From Microbacterium testaceum StLB037 (lineage in GTDB: Bacteria; Actinomycetota; Actinomycetes; Actinomycetales; Microbacteriaceae): a stretch of 64,000 bases of DNA. A program made the position numbers and the translations under genes. Numbering within the stretch: the stretch's first letter is position 1; each line of letters begins with the position of its first letter. A model generated the notes under the pieces. It saw only the letters and a list, made by a program, of their open reading frames with translations. It ran no database searches and was not told the origin of the DNA. Where the stretch lies: contig NZ_FNJN01000006.1 of assembly GCF_900104345.1 (NCBI RefSeq), positions 124,001 to 188,000 of the forward strand, in the 5' to 3' direction. This document shows positions 1-8,196 of this stretch, piece after piece.

Positions 1-537
1 CGCGACCGCAACGAGAGCCAGTTCCTCGAGCGCGTCGTGACGATCAACCGCGTGTCGAAGGTGGTCAAGGGTGGCCGTCGCTTCAGCTTCACGGCGCTCG
101 TCGTCGTGGGCGATGGCAACGGCGTCGTGGGTGTCGGTTACGGCAAGGCCCGCGAAGTCCCCCTCGCCATCTCGAAGGGTGTCGAAGAGGCCAAGCGCAA
201 CTTCTTCCGCGTCCCCCGCTCGGGCTCGACCATTCCCCACCCCGTCCAGGGTGAGGCCGCTGCCGGTGTGGTGCTCCTGCGCCCCGCCGCTGCCGGTACC
301 GGTGTTATCGCCGGTGGTCCCGTCCGCGCCGTCCTCGAGTGCGCCGGCATCCACGATGTCCTCTCGAAGTCGCTCGGCTCGTCGAACACGATCAACATCG
401 TGCACGCGACCGTCGAGGCGCTGAAGTCGCTCGAGGAGCCCCGCGCCGTGGCCGCCCGCCGTGGCCTGGAGTTCGACCAGGTCGCCCCGGCCCGCCTCGT
501 GCGCGCCGAGGCCGCCGCTCAGAAGGTAGGTGCCTGA
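1..537 (+). CDS. rpsE: 30S ribosomal protein S5 (5' end missing)
   Basis: S5 is a 30S protein at the mRNA entry site involved in decoding accuracy. The frame is open from base 1 and begins inside the conserved S5 N-terminal domain ([20 protein letters not shown]), so the true start and the variable actinobacterial N-terminal extension lie upstream of the window. The GTG at 37 is an internal valine, not a start. Later parts match S5: the KAREVP-AI segment and the C-terminal domain with the LGSSNTIN motif. The stop TGA shares its last base with the rpmD start, so the spc-operon genes are translationally coupled. Confidence 0.97.
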   Translation, partial: RDRNESQFLERVVTINRVSKVVKGGRRFSFTALVVVGDGNGVVGVGYGKAREVPLAISKGVEEAKRNFFRVPRSGSTIPHPVQGEAAAGVVLLRPAAAGTGVIAGGPVRAVLECAGIHDVLSKSLGSSNTINIVHATVEALKSLEEPRAVAARRGLEFDQVAPARLVRAEAAAQKVGA

Positions 538-722
538 TGGCCGAGCGTCTGAAGGTCACGCAGATCAAGTCCAAGGTGAGCGAGAAGCAGAACCAGCGTG
601 ACACGCTGCGTTCGCTCGGTCTCAAGCGGATCGGCGACTCGGTCGTCCGTCCCGACGACGCGCAGACGCGCGGTTACGTCAAGACCGTCGCCCACCTCGT
701 CAAGGTTGAGGAGATCGACTAA
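537..722 (+). CDS. rpmD: 50S ribosomal protein L30
   Basis: A 61-residue protein of the 50S subunit. The sequence ([20 protein letters not shown], then [14 protein letters not shown]) is a full-length bacterial L30. It starts on an ATG overlapping the rpsE stop by one base and its own TAA overlaps the rplO ATG by one base, showing tight coupling within the spc operon. The placement between rpsE and rplO is the standard bacterial order. Confidence 0.97.
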   Translation: MAERLKVTQIKSKVSEKQNQRDTLRSLGLKRIGDSVVRPDDAQTRGYVKTVAHLVKVEEID

Positions 723-1255
723 TGGCTGCCAAGAAGGACGAGACCGCCACGGTCGACGCCCCGAAGAAGGCATCGGCTCGTAAGACGGCCGAGAAGAAGG
801 AAGCCCCCGCGGCGCGCCCCGGCGTGCTCAAGGTCCACCACCTGCGTCCCGTCCCGGGCGCCCGCACCGCCAAGACCCGTGTGGGTCGCGGTGAGGGCTC
901 GAAGGGTAAGACGTCGGGTCGCGGTACCAAGGGAACCAAGGCCCGTTACCAGGTCAAGGTCGGCTTCGAGGGTGGGCAGATGCCGCTGCACATGCGCACC
1001 CCGAAGCTCCGCGGCTTCAAGAACCCGTTCCGCGTCGAGTACCAGGTCGTGAACCTGGACAAGCTCGGCGAGCTCTACCCGCAGGGTGGCGACGTGACCG
1101 TCGCCGACCTGGTGGCGAAGGGCGCCGTCCGCAAGAACGAGAAGGTCAAGGTGCTCGGCACCGGCGACATCTCGGTCGCGCTGACCGTTTCGGTCGACAA
1201 GGTCTCCGGCTCCGCTGAGCAGAAGATCGTCGCCGCTGGCGGCTCCGTCAACTGA
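722..1255 (+). CDS. rplO: 50S ribosomal protein L15, with N-terminal extension
   Basis: L15 is a late-assembling 50S protein. The 177-residue product has the L15 signature region ([10 protein letters not shown], then [17 protein letters not shown]) and a C-terminal globular domain. The first ~35 residues are a Lys/Ala/Glu-rich extension not found in the ~145-residue E. coli protein; such basic/acidic tails are common on actinobacterial ribosomal proteins. A strong hairpin follows the stop, so part of the transcription probably ends here before secY. Confidence 0.96.
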   Translation: MAAKKDETATVDAPKKASARKTAEKKEAPAARPGVLKVHHLRPVPGARTAKTRVGRGEGSKGKTSGRGTKGTKARYQVKVGFEGGQMPLHMRTPKLRGFKNPFRVEYQVVNLDKLGELYPQGGDVTVADLVAKGAVRKNEKVKVLGTGDISVALTVSVDKVSGSAEQKIVAAGGSVN

Positions 1256-1269
1256 CGCCCGACCCTGGA

Positions 1270-1302
1270 GGGGCCGGCGGCCTTACGGCCGTCGGCCCCT
1301 TC
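1270..1302 (+). terminator. Hairpin between rplO and secY
   Basis: A 13-bp stem (1270-1282 with 1287-1299, one G-U pair) with a 4-nt loop follows the rplO stop. Only a weak T-rich tract follows, so it may be a partial terminator or attenuator separating the spc operon from secY-adk-map. Confidence 0.6.
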
Positions 1303-1364
1303 TGGGTTAGTCTGATTTGGTGTGCGCCCCGTCGCGTGCCGAGATCGTTCTGGAGGAATCTCCC

Positions 1365-2687
1365 TTGTTCAGCGCCATCGCGCGGGTTTTCCGCACGCCC
1401 GACCTGAGGCGGAAGATCGCCTTCACGCTGGGCATCATCGCCATCTACCGGCTGGGTGCCCACGTGCCGACGCCCTTCGTCGACTTCCCGAACGTTCAGC
1501 AGTGTCTGAACCAGTCGGGTGGTACCGAGGGTCTGCTCTCCCTGGTCAACCTGTTCTCCGGTGGCGCTCTGCTGCAGCTGTCGATCTTCGCCCTCGGGGT
1601 GATGCCGTACATCACGGCGACCATCATCGTGCAGCTGCTGCGCGTGGTCATCCCGCACTTCGAGACCCTCTACAAAGAGGGCCAGGCGGGTCAGGCCAAG
1701 CTCACGCAGTACACCCGCTACCTCACGATCGCGCTCGCTCTTCTGCAGTCGACGACGCTCGTCACGGTGGCGCGCTCGGGCCAGCTCTTCGGCTCCGCCG
1801 GTGTGCCCGAGTGCCAGCAGCTCCTCACCAACGACATCTGGTGGGCGCAGCTGCTCATGATCATCACGATGACCGCCGGCACCGGCCTGGTCATGTGGTT
1901 CGCCGAGCTCGTCACCGAGCGCGGCGTCGGCAACGGCATGTCGATCCTCATCTTCACCTCGATCGCCGCCACGTTCCCCGGCGCGATGATCTCGATCCTC
2001 AACGCCCGCGGCGTCGAGGTCTTCCTCCTCGTGCTCGCCGTCAGCATCGTGATCGTCGCCCTCGTGGTGTTCGTCGAACAGTCGCAGCGTCGAATCCCGG
2101 TGCAGTACGCCAAACGCATGGTCGGACGCCGCACCTACGGCGGCACGAACACGTACATCCCGATCAAGGTCAACATGGCCGGTGTCGTGCCGGTTATCTT
2201 CGCCTCGTCGTTGCTGTACATCCCGGCGCTCATCGCCCAGTTCAACCAGCCGCAGGCGGGCCAGGAGCCGGCCCCGTGGGTGACCTGGATCTCCCAGTAC
2301 CTGACGCGTGGCGACCACCCGCTGTACATGCTCGTGTACTTCCTCCTGATCATCGGCTTCGCGTACTTCTACGTGGCGATCACGTTCAACCCGGTCGACG
2401 TCGCCGACAACATGAAGAAGTACGGCGGGTTCATCCCGGGCATCCGCGCCGGTCGCCCCACCGCCGAGTACCTCGACTACGTGCTCACCCGCATCACGCT
2501 GCCGGGCTCGATCTACCTCGGTCTGATCGCGCTGCTGCCTCTGGTGGCGCTGGCCACGGTAGGCGCCAACCAGAACTTCCCCTTCGGCGGAGCCTCGATC
2601 CTCATCATCGTGGGTGTCGGCCTCGAGACGGTGAAGCAGATCGACGCGCAGCTTCAGCAGCGCCACTACGAAGGGCTGCTGCGATGA
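1365..2687 (+). CDS. secY: Preprotein translocase subunit SecY
   Basis: SecY is the channel-forming subunit of the SecYEG translocon in the cytoplasmic membrane. The 440-residue product has about ten hydrophobic segments and the SecY signatures (IYRLGAHVPTPFVD; LFSGGALLQLSIFALGVMPY; ITLPGSIYLG near the C terminus). I chose the TTG at 1365 because GGAGGA at 1352-1357 sits 7 nt upstream and the product then begins MFSAIARVFRTPDLRRKIAF; an upstream in-frame GTG at 1317 lies too close to the preceding hairpin and has no ribosome binding site. The stop overlaps the adk start (ATGA). Confidence 0.97.
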   Translation: MFSAIARVFRTPDLRRKIAFTLGIIAIYRLGAHVPTPFVDFPNVQQCLNQSGGTEGLLSLVNLFSGGALLQLSIFALGVMPYITATIIVQLLRVVIPHFETLYKEGQAGQAKLTQYTRYLTIALALLQSTTLVTVARSGQLFGSAGVPECQQLLTNDIWWAQLLMIITMTAGTGLVMWFAELVTERGVGNGMSILIFTSIAATFPGAMISILNARGVEVFLLVLAVSIVIVALVVFVEQSQRRIPVQYAKRMVGRRTYGGTNTYIPIKVNMAGVVPVIFASSLLYIPALIAQFNQPQAGQEPAPWVTWISQYLTRGDHPLYMLVYFLLIIGFAYFYVAITFNPVDVADNMKKYGGFIPGIRAGRPTAEYLDYVLTRITLPGSIYLGLIALLPLVALATVGANQNFPFGGASILIIVGVGLETVKQIDAQLQQRHYEGLLR

Positions 2688-3280
2688 CCGCTCGCCTTCT
2701 GATCGTCGGGCCGCAGGGCTCGGGCAAGGGAACCCAGGGCGTCCGCGTCGGCGACGCCCTCGGCATCCCGGTCGTCTCCACGGGTGACGTGTTCCGCGCC
2801 AACGTCAAGGACGGCACGGAGCTCGGCCTACAGGTGAAGTCCATCATCGATGGGGGCGACCTCGTTCCCGACGAGCTGACCAGCGCCGTCGTACGCGACC
2901 GTCTGGCGCAGGACGACGCCGCCGAGGGATTCCTCCTCGACGGGTACCCCCGCAACCTCGCGCAGGTCATGCACCTCGACGAGTTCCTCGAGGGCCGCGG
3001 CGAGTCCCTCGATGCCGTGATCGCGCTCGTGGTGCCCCGAGAGGAGTCGCTGTCGCGTCTCACCGCCCGCGCCGCCGAGCAGGGCCGCGCCGACGACACC
3101 GAAGAGGCGATCGCGACCCGTCTGGGGATCTACGAGCGCGAGACGGCCCCCATTCTCGATGTCTACGGCACGCGCGGCATCGTGGACGAGATCGACGGGG
3201 TGGGCAGCCTCGACGAGGTCACGGCCCGGATCTTCGCTGCTCTCGAAGCGCGCGGCATCGCCGCGACACCGGCCGCCTGA
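2684..3280 (+). CDS. adk: Adenylate kinase (short form)
   Basis: Interconverts ATP + AMP and 2 ADP in the cytoplasm. The 198-residue protein shows the P-loop GPQGSGKG (residues 9-16; Gln replaces the usual second Pro), the AMP-binding STGDVFR segment and the GYPRN motif. The LID domain is the short type with no zinc-finger cysteines, as is usual for Actinobacteria. The start overlaps the secY stop by four bases, so translation is coupled, and map follows immediately. Confidence 0.97.
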   Translation: MTARLLIVGPQGSGKGTQGVRVGDALGIPVVSTGDVFRANVKDGTELGLQVKSIIDGGDLVPDELTSAVVRDRLAQDDAAEGFLLDGYPRNLAQVMHLDEFLEGRGESLDAVIALVVPREESLSRLTARAAEQGRADDTEEAIATRLGIYERETAPILDVYGTRGIVDEIDGVGSLDEVTARIFAALEARGIAATPAA

Positions 3281-3281
3281 C

Positions 3282-4121
3282 GTGGGGTTGCGCTCCTCGA
3301 TCTACAAGAAGCCCGCGCAGCTGCGGTCGATGGTCGAACCCGGACTCATCACCGCCGATGCACTGGATGCCGTCCGCGCACTGATCGCGCCGGGCGTCAC
3401 GACGCTCGAGCTCGATGCGGCGGCGTCCGCGCTGATCACGGCGCGCGGAGCGGTGTCCAACTTCCAGATGGTGCGCGGCTATCGGCACACCATCTGCGCC
3501 TCCGTGAACGAGGAGGTGGTCCACGGCATCCCGAACGATCGTCCTCTGCAGGCGGGTGACATCCTCTCGATCGACGCGGGAGCGGAGTTCCGCGGATGGA
3601 ACGGCGATTCCGCTTTCACGATGATCGTGCCGGGAGAGGCGCCCGAAGAACTCGTGGCACCGCGTCGGCGACTGTCCGAGGTGACCGAGGGATCGCTGTG
3701 GGCGGGGATCGCGGCGCTCAGCCGCGCCAGCCACCTCGCCGAGGTCGGTGCGGCCATCGAGCAGTACATCCAGGAGCACGCGCCCGCGGGGGGCTACGGC
3801 ATCCTGCGCGATTACGTGGGTCACGGCATCGGCCGCAAGATGCACGAGTCGCCGAGCATCTTCAACTACGCGGTTCCGGACCGCGGACCCGAGGTGCGCC
3901 CCGGCCTGGCCGTCGCGATCGAGCCCATGGTCGTCATCGGCGACCAGGAGACGTTCACCGAGGACGATGGGTGGACCGTTTCGACCGTCGACGGCACGGC
4001 CGGCTCCCATTGGGAACATAGTGTCGCCGTGCATGATGGAGGCATCTGGGTCCTCACCGCGCATGACGGCGGTGCCGAGAAACTGGCGCCGTTCGGTGTG
4101 GTGCCGAAGGAGATCGACTGA
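3282..4121 (+). CDS. map: Type I methionine aminopeptidase
   Basis: Removes the initiator methionine from nascent proteins. The dinuclear metal ligands are visible as D98 (SIDAG), D109 (NGDSAFT), H181 (GHGIG), E214 (AIEPM) and E245 (WEHSVAV) in a 279-residue pita-bread protein. The GTG at 3282 lies one base after the adk stop; a TTG at 3288 is a less likely alternative. The secY-adk-map order is standard in Gram-positive bacteria. The stop overlaps the next gene's ATG by one base. Confidence 0.96.
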   Translation: MGLRSSIYKKPAQLRSMVEPGLITADALDAVRALIAPGVTTLELDAAASALITARGAVSNFQMVRGYRHTICASVNEEVVHGIPNDRPLQAGDILSIDAGAEFRGWNGDSAFTMIVPGEAPEELVAPRRRLSEVTEGSLWAGIAALSRASHLAEVGAAIEQYIQEHAPAGGYGILRDYVGHGIGRKMHESPSIFNYAVPDRGPEVRPGLAVAIEPMVVIGDQETFTEDDGWTVSTVDGTAGSHWEHSVAVHDGGIWVLTAHDGGAEKLAPFGVVPKEID

Positions 4122-4825
4122 TGATGATGGCCGCCGCGCGGAAGACCACCAACTGGTTCGCGATCGGGGTGACCGCCGCCGCTCTGGTCGTGGTCCTGAT
4201 CGTCGGGGGAGTGGTGTGGTTCGCCAACAGCCAGGCGACCTCGCCCGGCACGCTGCCGCAGGCCTCCGCGGTCGACACCGAGACCGGTGCGATCTCCGTC
4301 GGATCGGGTGAGAAGACCGTCGACACCTACATCGACTTCATGTGCCCCGTGTGCAACTCGTTCGAGCAGGCGTACGGCCCGACCCTGCAACAGCTCGTCG
4401 ACGACAGCACGATCACGCTGAAGATCCACCCGATCGCCATCCTCGACCGTCTCTCGCAGGGCACCCAGTACTCGACGCGTGCGGCCAACGCCGCGTACTG
4501 CGTCGCGGTGGACAACTCCGCGAACATCCCGGCGTTCGTGAAGGCGCTCTACGCCCAGCAGCCCAAGGAGAACACCGCGGGCCTCGATGACGCGACCCTC
4601 GCCTCGATCGCGACGTCAGCGGGAGCATCGGATGCCGTGTCCTCTTGCATCACGTCGGGCACGTACACCAAGTTCGTGACGGCGATGACGCAGAAGACCC
4701 CGTTGCAGCCGAACGCGACCAGTGTGGCCACGCCGACGATCGCCGTCAACGGCACCGTCCTGCAGAACCAGACCGACCTGTCCGGCGACCCGCAGAAGGA
4801 CATCGTCGCCCGCCTCAACGGCTGA
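4121..4825 (+). CDS. Membrane-anchored DsbA-family thiol-disulfide protein
   Basis: A 234-residue protein with one N-terminal membrane segment (about residues 13-35) and an extracellular thioredoxin-fold domain of the DsbA type. The redox motif is CPVC (C75, C78), preceded by the YIDF strand, and the cis-proline loop is ATPTIAVNG near residue 205. A start run of three ATG codons overlaps the map stop. Two further cysteines (in AAYCVAV and VSSCITS) resemble the second cysteine pair of actinobacterial DsbA-like proteins. It probably catalyses or assists disulfide formation in exported proteins. Its position inside the secY-adk-map/infA cluster is not the E. coli arrangement. Confidence 0.85.
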   Translation: MMMAAARKTTNWFAIGVTAAALVVVLIVGGVVWFANSQATSPGTLPQASAVDTETGAISVGSGEKTVDTYIDFMCPVCNSFEQAYGPTLQQLVDDSTITLKIHPIAILDRLSQGTQYSTRAANAAYCVAVDNSANIPAFVKALYAQQPKENTAGLDDATLASIATSAGASDAVSSCITSGTYTKFVTAMTQKTPLQPNATSVATPTIAVNGTVLQNQTDLSGDPQKDIVARLNG

Positions 4826-4841
4826 CGACACTCCCGGCGAG

Positions 4842-4883
4842 TTGCCGGGTCAGGCGATACCACGTATGCTTGATCTTTGGTGC
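4842..4883 (+). promoter_or_regulatory. infA promoter with conserved initial transcribed block
   Basis: A -35 box TTGCCG (4842-4847), 17-nt spacer and -10 box TATGCT (4865-4870) are followed by CTTGATCTTTGGTGC (4869-4883). The same 15-mer, in the same place relative to the -10 box, occurs before rplM. Predicted transcription start is about 4877. Confidence 0.75.
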
Positions 4884-4928
4884 GTTGCGCCTTCATTGGC
4901 GTGTCGAAGCACCGAATCCCCATCCACC

Positions 4929-4946
4929 GCAGACCGGCCGGTCTGC
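4929..4946 (+). promoter_or_regulatory. 18-bp perfect palindrome in infA leader
   Basis: A perfect palindrome GCAGACCGGCCGGTCTGC lies 20 nt before the infA start codon and can form a hairpin in the mRNA leader. Its role is not known; it could modulate infA translation or terminate transcripts early. Confidence 0.5.
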
Positions 4947-4966
4947 AACTGAGCGTGAGCGAGTTT

Positions 4967-5188
4967 ATGGCGAAGAAAGACGGTGTCATCGAGATCGAGG
5001 GCACGGTGTCCGAAGCACTGCCCAACGCGATGTTCCGTGTCGAGCTGACGAACGGGCACAAAGTGCTCGCGACCATCTCGGGCAAGATGCGGCAGAACTA
5101 CATCCGCATCATCCCGGAGGACCGCGTCGTCGTCGAACTGAGCCCCTACGACCTCACCCGTGGTCGTATCGTCTACCGCTACCGCTGA
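4967..5188 (+). CDS. infA: Translation initiation factor IF-1
   Basis: IF-1 binds the 30S A site during initiation. The 73-residue OB-fold protein ([20 protein letters not shown], then [10 protein letters not shown]) is full length. The ATG at 4967 gives the canonical N terminus; an earlier in-frame TTG at 4877 is inside the promoter block. It has its own promoter and a roughly 90-nt leader, then is followed by rpmJ, rpsM and rpsK in the usual order. Confidence 0.97.
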   Translation: MAKKDGVIEIEGTVSEALPNAMFRVELTNGHKVLATISGKMRQNYIRIIPEDRVVVELSPYDLTRGRIVYRYR

Positions 5189-5249
5189 GTCCGGCCGAGA
5201 AGTAACGAGCCGCTTCCGCGGTCTCGAAGACAGCGAAATCAGGAACATC

Positions 5250-5366
5250 ATGAAGGTCAACCCCTCCGTCAAGCCCATCTGCGACCACTGCAAGGTGATC
5301 CGTCGTCACGGGCGCGTGATGGTGATCTGCAAGAGCAACCCGCGCCACAAGCAGCGCCAGGGCTGA
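5250..5366 (+). CDS. rpmJ: 50S ribosomal protein L36 (zinc-binding form)
   Basis: A 38-residue 50S protein, [20 protein letters not shown] onwards. The four zinc ligands C11, C14, C27 and H32 are all present, so this is the C+ (zinc-ribbon) paralogue. AGGAA at 5241-5245 precedes the ATG at 5250. It lies 61 nt after infA. Confidence 0.96.
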   Translation: MKVNPSVKPICDHCKVIRRHGRVMVICKSNPRHKQRQG

Positions 5367-5405
5367 GCTTCCAGCTCGACACCTTTTCCAACTGAATACA
5401 CAACG

Positions 5406-5476
5406 GCAGGATCAGATCCCGTCCGCGAAGGCGGATGGGGGACACCTCGGGTCGGAGGCCCGAGCACCGATCCTGC
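5406..5476 (+). ncRNA. Three-branched structured leader upstream of rpsM
   Basis: The rpmJ-rpsM intergenic RNA can fold into a three-way junction: closing stem P1 GCAGGATC/GATCCTGC (5406-5413 with 5469-5476), P2 CCCGTCCGC/GCGGATGGG (5418-5426 with 5431-5439, one G-U) and P3 CTCGGG/CCCGAG (5446-5451 with 5459-5464). It ends 33 nt before the rpsM start. In E. coli the rpsM leader is the S4 autoregulatory site, so a ribosomal-protein-binding leader is a reasonable inference; the fold itself is not one I recognise. Confidence 0.6.
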
Positions 5477-5509
5477 TCCACACCTCCACGACACTCTGAG
5501 GAGAGCCGC

Positions 5510-5884
5510 ATGGCACGTCTCGCCGGCGTCGACATCCCGCGCGACAAGCGCGTGGTGATCGCACTTACTTACATCTACGGCGTGGGTCGCACCCGCTCCG
5601 TCGAGATCCTGAACGCAACGGACATCAGCCAGGACATCCGCGTCAAGGACCTCACCGACGACCAGCTGGTCGCTCTGCGCGACCACATCGAAGGCACCTA
5701 CAAGGTGGAGGGTGACCTCCGTCGCGAGGTCGCCGCCGACATCCGCCGCAAGGTCGAGATCGGTTCCTACGAGGGCCTGCGCCACCGCCGCGGCCTCCCG
5801 GTGCGCGGTCAGCGCACGAAGACGAACGCGCGTACCCGCAAGGGTCCCAAGCGCACCGTCGCCGGCAAGAAGAAGGCGCGCTAA
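5510..5884 (+). CDS. rpsM: 30S ribosomal protein S13
   Basis: S13 sits in the 30S head and contacts the P-site tRNA and the 50S subunit. The 124-residue product has the helix-two-turn-helix region ([11 protein letters not shown]) and the basic C-terminal tail ([20 protein letters not shown]). GAGGAGA at 5498-5504 places the start at ATG 5510; an upstream in-frame ATG at 5435 is inside the leader structure. It is followed 36 nt later by rpsK. Confidence 0.97.
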   Translation: MARLAGVDIPRDKRVVIALTYIYGVGRTRSVEILNATDISQDIRVKDLTDDQLVALRDHIEGTYKVEGDLRREVAADIRRKVEIGSYEGLRHRRGLPVRGQRTKTNARTRKGPKRTVAGKKKAR

Positions 5885-5920
5885 GCCGCGGGCTGAGCGT
5901 CAGGATTCAGGAGAACGCAC

Positions 5921-6319
5921 ATGGCACAGGCCAAGTCCGCCGCGCGCAAGCCGCGCCGCAAGGAAAAGAAGAACATCGCCGTGGGTCAGGCCCACATCAA
6001 GTCGACGTTCAACAACACCATCGTTTCGATCACCGACCCCTCGGGTGCCGTCATCAGCTGGGCTTCGTCCGGCGGTGTCGGGTTCAAGGGCTCGCGCAAG
6101 TCGACGCCCTACGCCGCCGGCATGGCCGCGGAGTCGGCCGCTCGCCAGGCGCAGGAGCACGGCGTCAAGAAGGTCGACGTCTTCGTGAAGGGTCCGGGTT
6201 CGGGTCGTGAGACCGCGATCCGTTCGCTCACCGCGGCCGGCCTCGAGGTCGGCTCGATCCAGGACGTGACGCCGCAGGCCCACAACGGCTGCCGTCCGCC
6301 CAAGCGTCGCCGCGTCTGA
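5921..6319 (+). CDS. rpsK: 30S ribosomal protein S11
   Basis: S11 forms part of the 30S platform. The 132-residue protein shows the basic N terminus ([14 protein letters not shown]) and the conserved core ([28 protein letters not shown]) ending in the diagnostic PPKRRRV. A CAGGAGA ribosome binding site precedes the ATG. A perfect hairpin follows the stop and rpsD, which many actinobacteria carry here, is missing. Confidence 0.97.
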   Translation: MAQAKSAARKPRRKEKKNIAVGQAHIKSTFNNTIVSITDPSGAVISWASSGGVGFKGSRKSTPYAAGMAAESAARQAQEHGVKKVDVFVKGPGSGRETAIRSLTAAGLEVGSIQDVTPQAHNGCRPPKRRRV

Positions 6320-6327
6320 TGCGTTTC

Positions 6328-6360
6328 GTTCCCGGGGAGTGCTCGTCACTCCCCGGGAAC
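6328..6360 (+). terminator. Perfect 13-bp hairpin between rpsK and rpoA
   Basis: GTTCCCGGGGAGT (6328-6340) pairs perfectly with 6348-6360 around a 7-nt loop, directly after the rpsK stop. No T tract follows, so it may act as a Rho-assisted terminator, attenuator, RNA-stability element or processing site that lets rpoA be expressed differently from rpsM-rpsK. Confidence 0.55.
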
Positions 6361-6497
6361 GCCGCGCTCCCGCGCGATTCAGACTTCCGGATGCCCCGAG
6401 CGACCGTCGAGGTCACTTGGCATCCCGCGAGTACAACTCAACACCTCACCCCATTACACGTGTCATATAGCGGGCACGTGATCGAAAGGAACACATA

Positions 6498-7487
6498 GTG
6501 CTCATCGCACAGCGTCCCACTCTGACCGAGGAGAAGATCGGGGAGTTCCGCAGCCGTTTCGTCATCGAGCCGCTGGAGCCCGGCTTCGGTTACACGATCG
6601 GCAACGCGCTGCGTCGCAGCCTCCTGTCGTCGATCCCCGGCGCGGCCGTCACGAGCATCCGCATCGACGGCGTCCTGCACGAGTTCAGCACCATCCCGGG
6701 CGTGAAGGAAGACGTCACCGAGATCATCCTGAACATTAAGCAGCTGGTCGTCTCGAGCGAGCGCGACGAGCCCATCACGGCGTACCTGCGCAAGACCGGC
6801 GCCGGTGAGGTCACCGCCGCCGACATCTCCGCTCCCGCGGGTGTCGAGGTGCACAACCCCGAGTTGGTCATCGCGACGCTCAACGACACCGCCAAGTTCG
6901 AGCTCGAACTGACGATCGAGCGTGGCCGCGGCTACGTCTCGGCGACCCAGAACCGCAATGAGTACGCCGAGGCCGGTCAGATCCCGATCGACTCGATCTA
7001 CTCGCCCGTGCTCAAGGTCAGCTACCGCGTCGACGCCACCCGTGCGGGTGAGCGCACCGACTTCGACAAGCTGGTGCTGGACGTCGAGTCGAAGGCCTCC
7101 ATCGCCCCGCGCGATGCCGTGGCCTCCGCCGGTCGTACCCTCGTCGAGCTCTTCGGCCTCGCCCGCGAGCTGAACGTCGAGGCCGAGGGCATCGAGATCG
7201 GCCCCGCGCCGGTCGAGACCGTCCTCTCGAACGAGCTGTCGATGCCGATCGAAGACCTCGATCTGTCGGTCCGCTCGTACAACTGCCTCAAGCGCGAGGG
7301 AATCAACACCGTTTCGGAGCTGGTCGCCCTTTCCGAGACGCAGCTGATGAACATCCGCAACTTCGGTCAGAAGTCGGTCGACGAGGTGCGCGACAAGCTC
7401 ACCTCCCTCGGCCTGTCGCTCAAGGACTCGGTGCCCGGTTTCGACGGCGCCCAGTTCTACAGCGGCTACGACGAAGAAACCGTCTGA
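6498..7487 (+). CDS. rpoA: DNA-directed RNA polymerase subunit alpha
   Basis: The alpha subunit dimerises to nucleate polymerase assembly (N-terminal domain, about residues 1-230) and contacts UP elements and activators (C-terminal domain, about 250-315). The 329-residue product carries the assembly motif [20 protein letters not shown] and the alphaCTD helix-hairpin-helix ([29 protein letters not shown]). It starts on GTG with AAAGGA at 6485-6490. The 178-nt gap from rpsK holds a strong hairpin and possibly a separate promoter, but I could not place a convincing -35/-10 pair. Confidence 0.97.
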   Translation: MLIAQRPTLTEEKIGEFRSRFVIEPLEPGFGYTIGNALRRSLLSSIPGAAVTSIRIDGVLHEFSTIPGVKEDVTEIILNIKQLVVSSERDEPITAYLRKTGAGEVTAADISAPAGVEVHNPELVIATLNDTAKFELELTIERGRGYVSATQNRNEYAEAGQIPIDSIYSPVLKVSYRVDATRAGERTDFDKLVLDVESKASIAPRDAVASAGRTLVELFGLARELNVEAEGIEIGPAPVETVLSNELSMPIEDLDLSVRSYNCLKREGINTVSELVALSETQLMNIRNFGQKSVDEVRDKLTSLGLSLKDSVPGFDGAQFYSGYDEETV

Positions 7488-7529
7488 CCCCGTCGGACCC
7501 GACCGAACCTTCTCCTGGAGTAATAAGAC

Positions 7530-8093
7530 ATGCCCAAGCCCACGAAGGGTCCCCGCCTCGGAGGCGGCCCGGCCCACGAGCGTCTGCTTCTCGCGAACCT
7601 CGCGGCAGCCCTCTACACGCACAAGTCGATCAAGACGACCGAGACGAAGGCCAAGCGCCTCCGCCCGCTCGCTGAGCGCCTCATCACCTTCGCCAAGCGT
7701 GGCGACCTCCACGCGCGTCGTCGCGTGCTGAGCGTCATCGGCGACAAAGAGGTCGTGCACACCCTCTTCACCGAGATCGCGCCCCTGGTGGCCGAGCGTG
7801 ACGGCGGCTACACCCGCATCACCAAGGTCGGCAACCGCAAGGGCGACAACGCCCCCATGGCCGTGATCGAGCTCGTGCTCGAGCCCGTCGCGAAGAAGGC
7901 GTCGAACAAGGCCGCTGCGGCCCCCGCCGCCGCTGCCGCCCCGGCCGCCGCCGAGGAGCCCACCGCCGACGAGACCGCTGCTGAGGAGACCTCGAACGAC
8001 GAGGCCGCCGAGGCCGGCGCCGAGTCGCCCGAGGAGGGCGCTGCCGCCGAGGCCGCCGCCGACGACGCCGTCCAGGACGACGCCAAGGCCTGA
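7530..8093 (+). CDS. rplQ: 50S ribosomal protein L17 with Ala/Glu-rich C-terminal tail
   Basis: L17 lies near the peptide exit tunnel. Residues 1-120 are a canonical L17 ([38 protein letters not shown]). Residues ~125-187 are a low-complexity extension built almost only from Ala, Glu, Asp, Pro and Thr, strongly acidic and unlike the basic core. The same kind of tail is known on other actinobacterial ribosomal proteins; its function is unclear. CTGGAG precedes the ATG and an intrinsic terminator follows. Confidence 0.96.
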   Translation: MPKPTKGPRLGGGPAHERLLLANLAAALYTHKSIKTTETKAKRLRPLAERLITFAKRGDLHARRRVLSVIGDKEVVHTLFTEIAPLVAERDGGYTRITKVGNRKGDNAPMAVIELVLEPVAKKASNKAAAAPAAAAAPAAAEEPTADETAAEETSNDEAAEAGAESPEEGAAAEAAADDAVQDDAKA

Positions 8094-8112
8094 GCCTTCT
8101 CGCTCGTACGAG

Positions 8113-8148
8113 GCCCCCACCCGATCAGGGTGGGGGCTTCGTCGTTGT
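8113..8148 (+). terminator. Intrinsic terminator after rplQ
   Basis: A perfect 10-bp GC-rich stem (8113-8122 with 8128-8137) with a 5-nt loop is followed by a T-containing tract. It closes the rpsM-rplQ transcription unit. Confidence 0.85.
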
Positions 8149-8184
8149 CGCCCGCTCGCGTTCGCGAGCGCCCCTCGGCGCTCG

Positions 8185-8190
8185 TAGGCT
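8185..8190 (+). promoter_or_regulatory. -10 box of truA, leaderless
   Basis: TAGGCT lies 6 nt before the truA GTG, the spacing expected when transcription starts on the start codon. Confidence 0.5.
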
Positions 8191-8196
8191 GGAGGC

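Noticed and set aside
1248..2666. Long open frame on the minus strand opposite secY
   Set aside because: It is an antisense shadow in GC-rich codons: Asp/Arg/His-rich, no ribosome binding site, and secY is certain.
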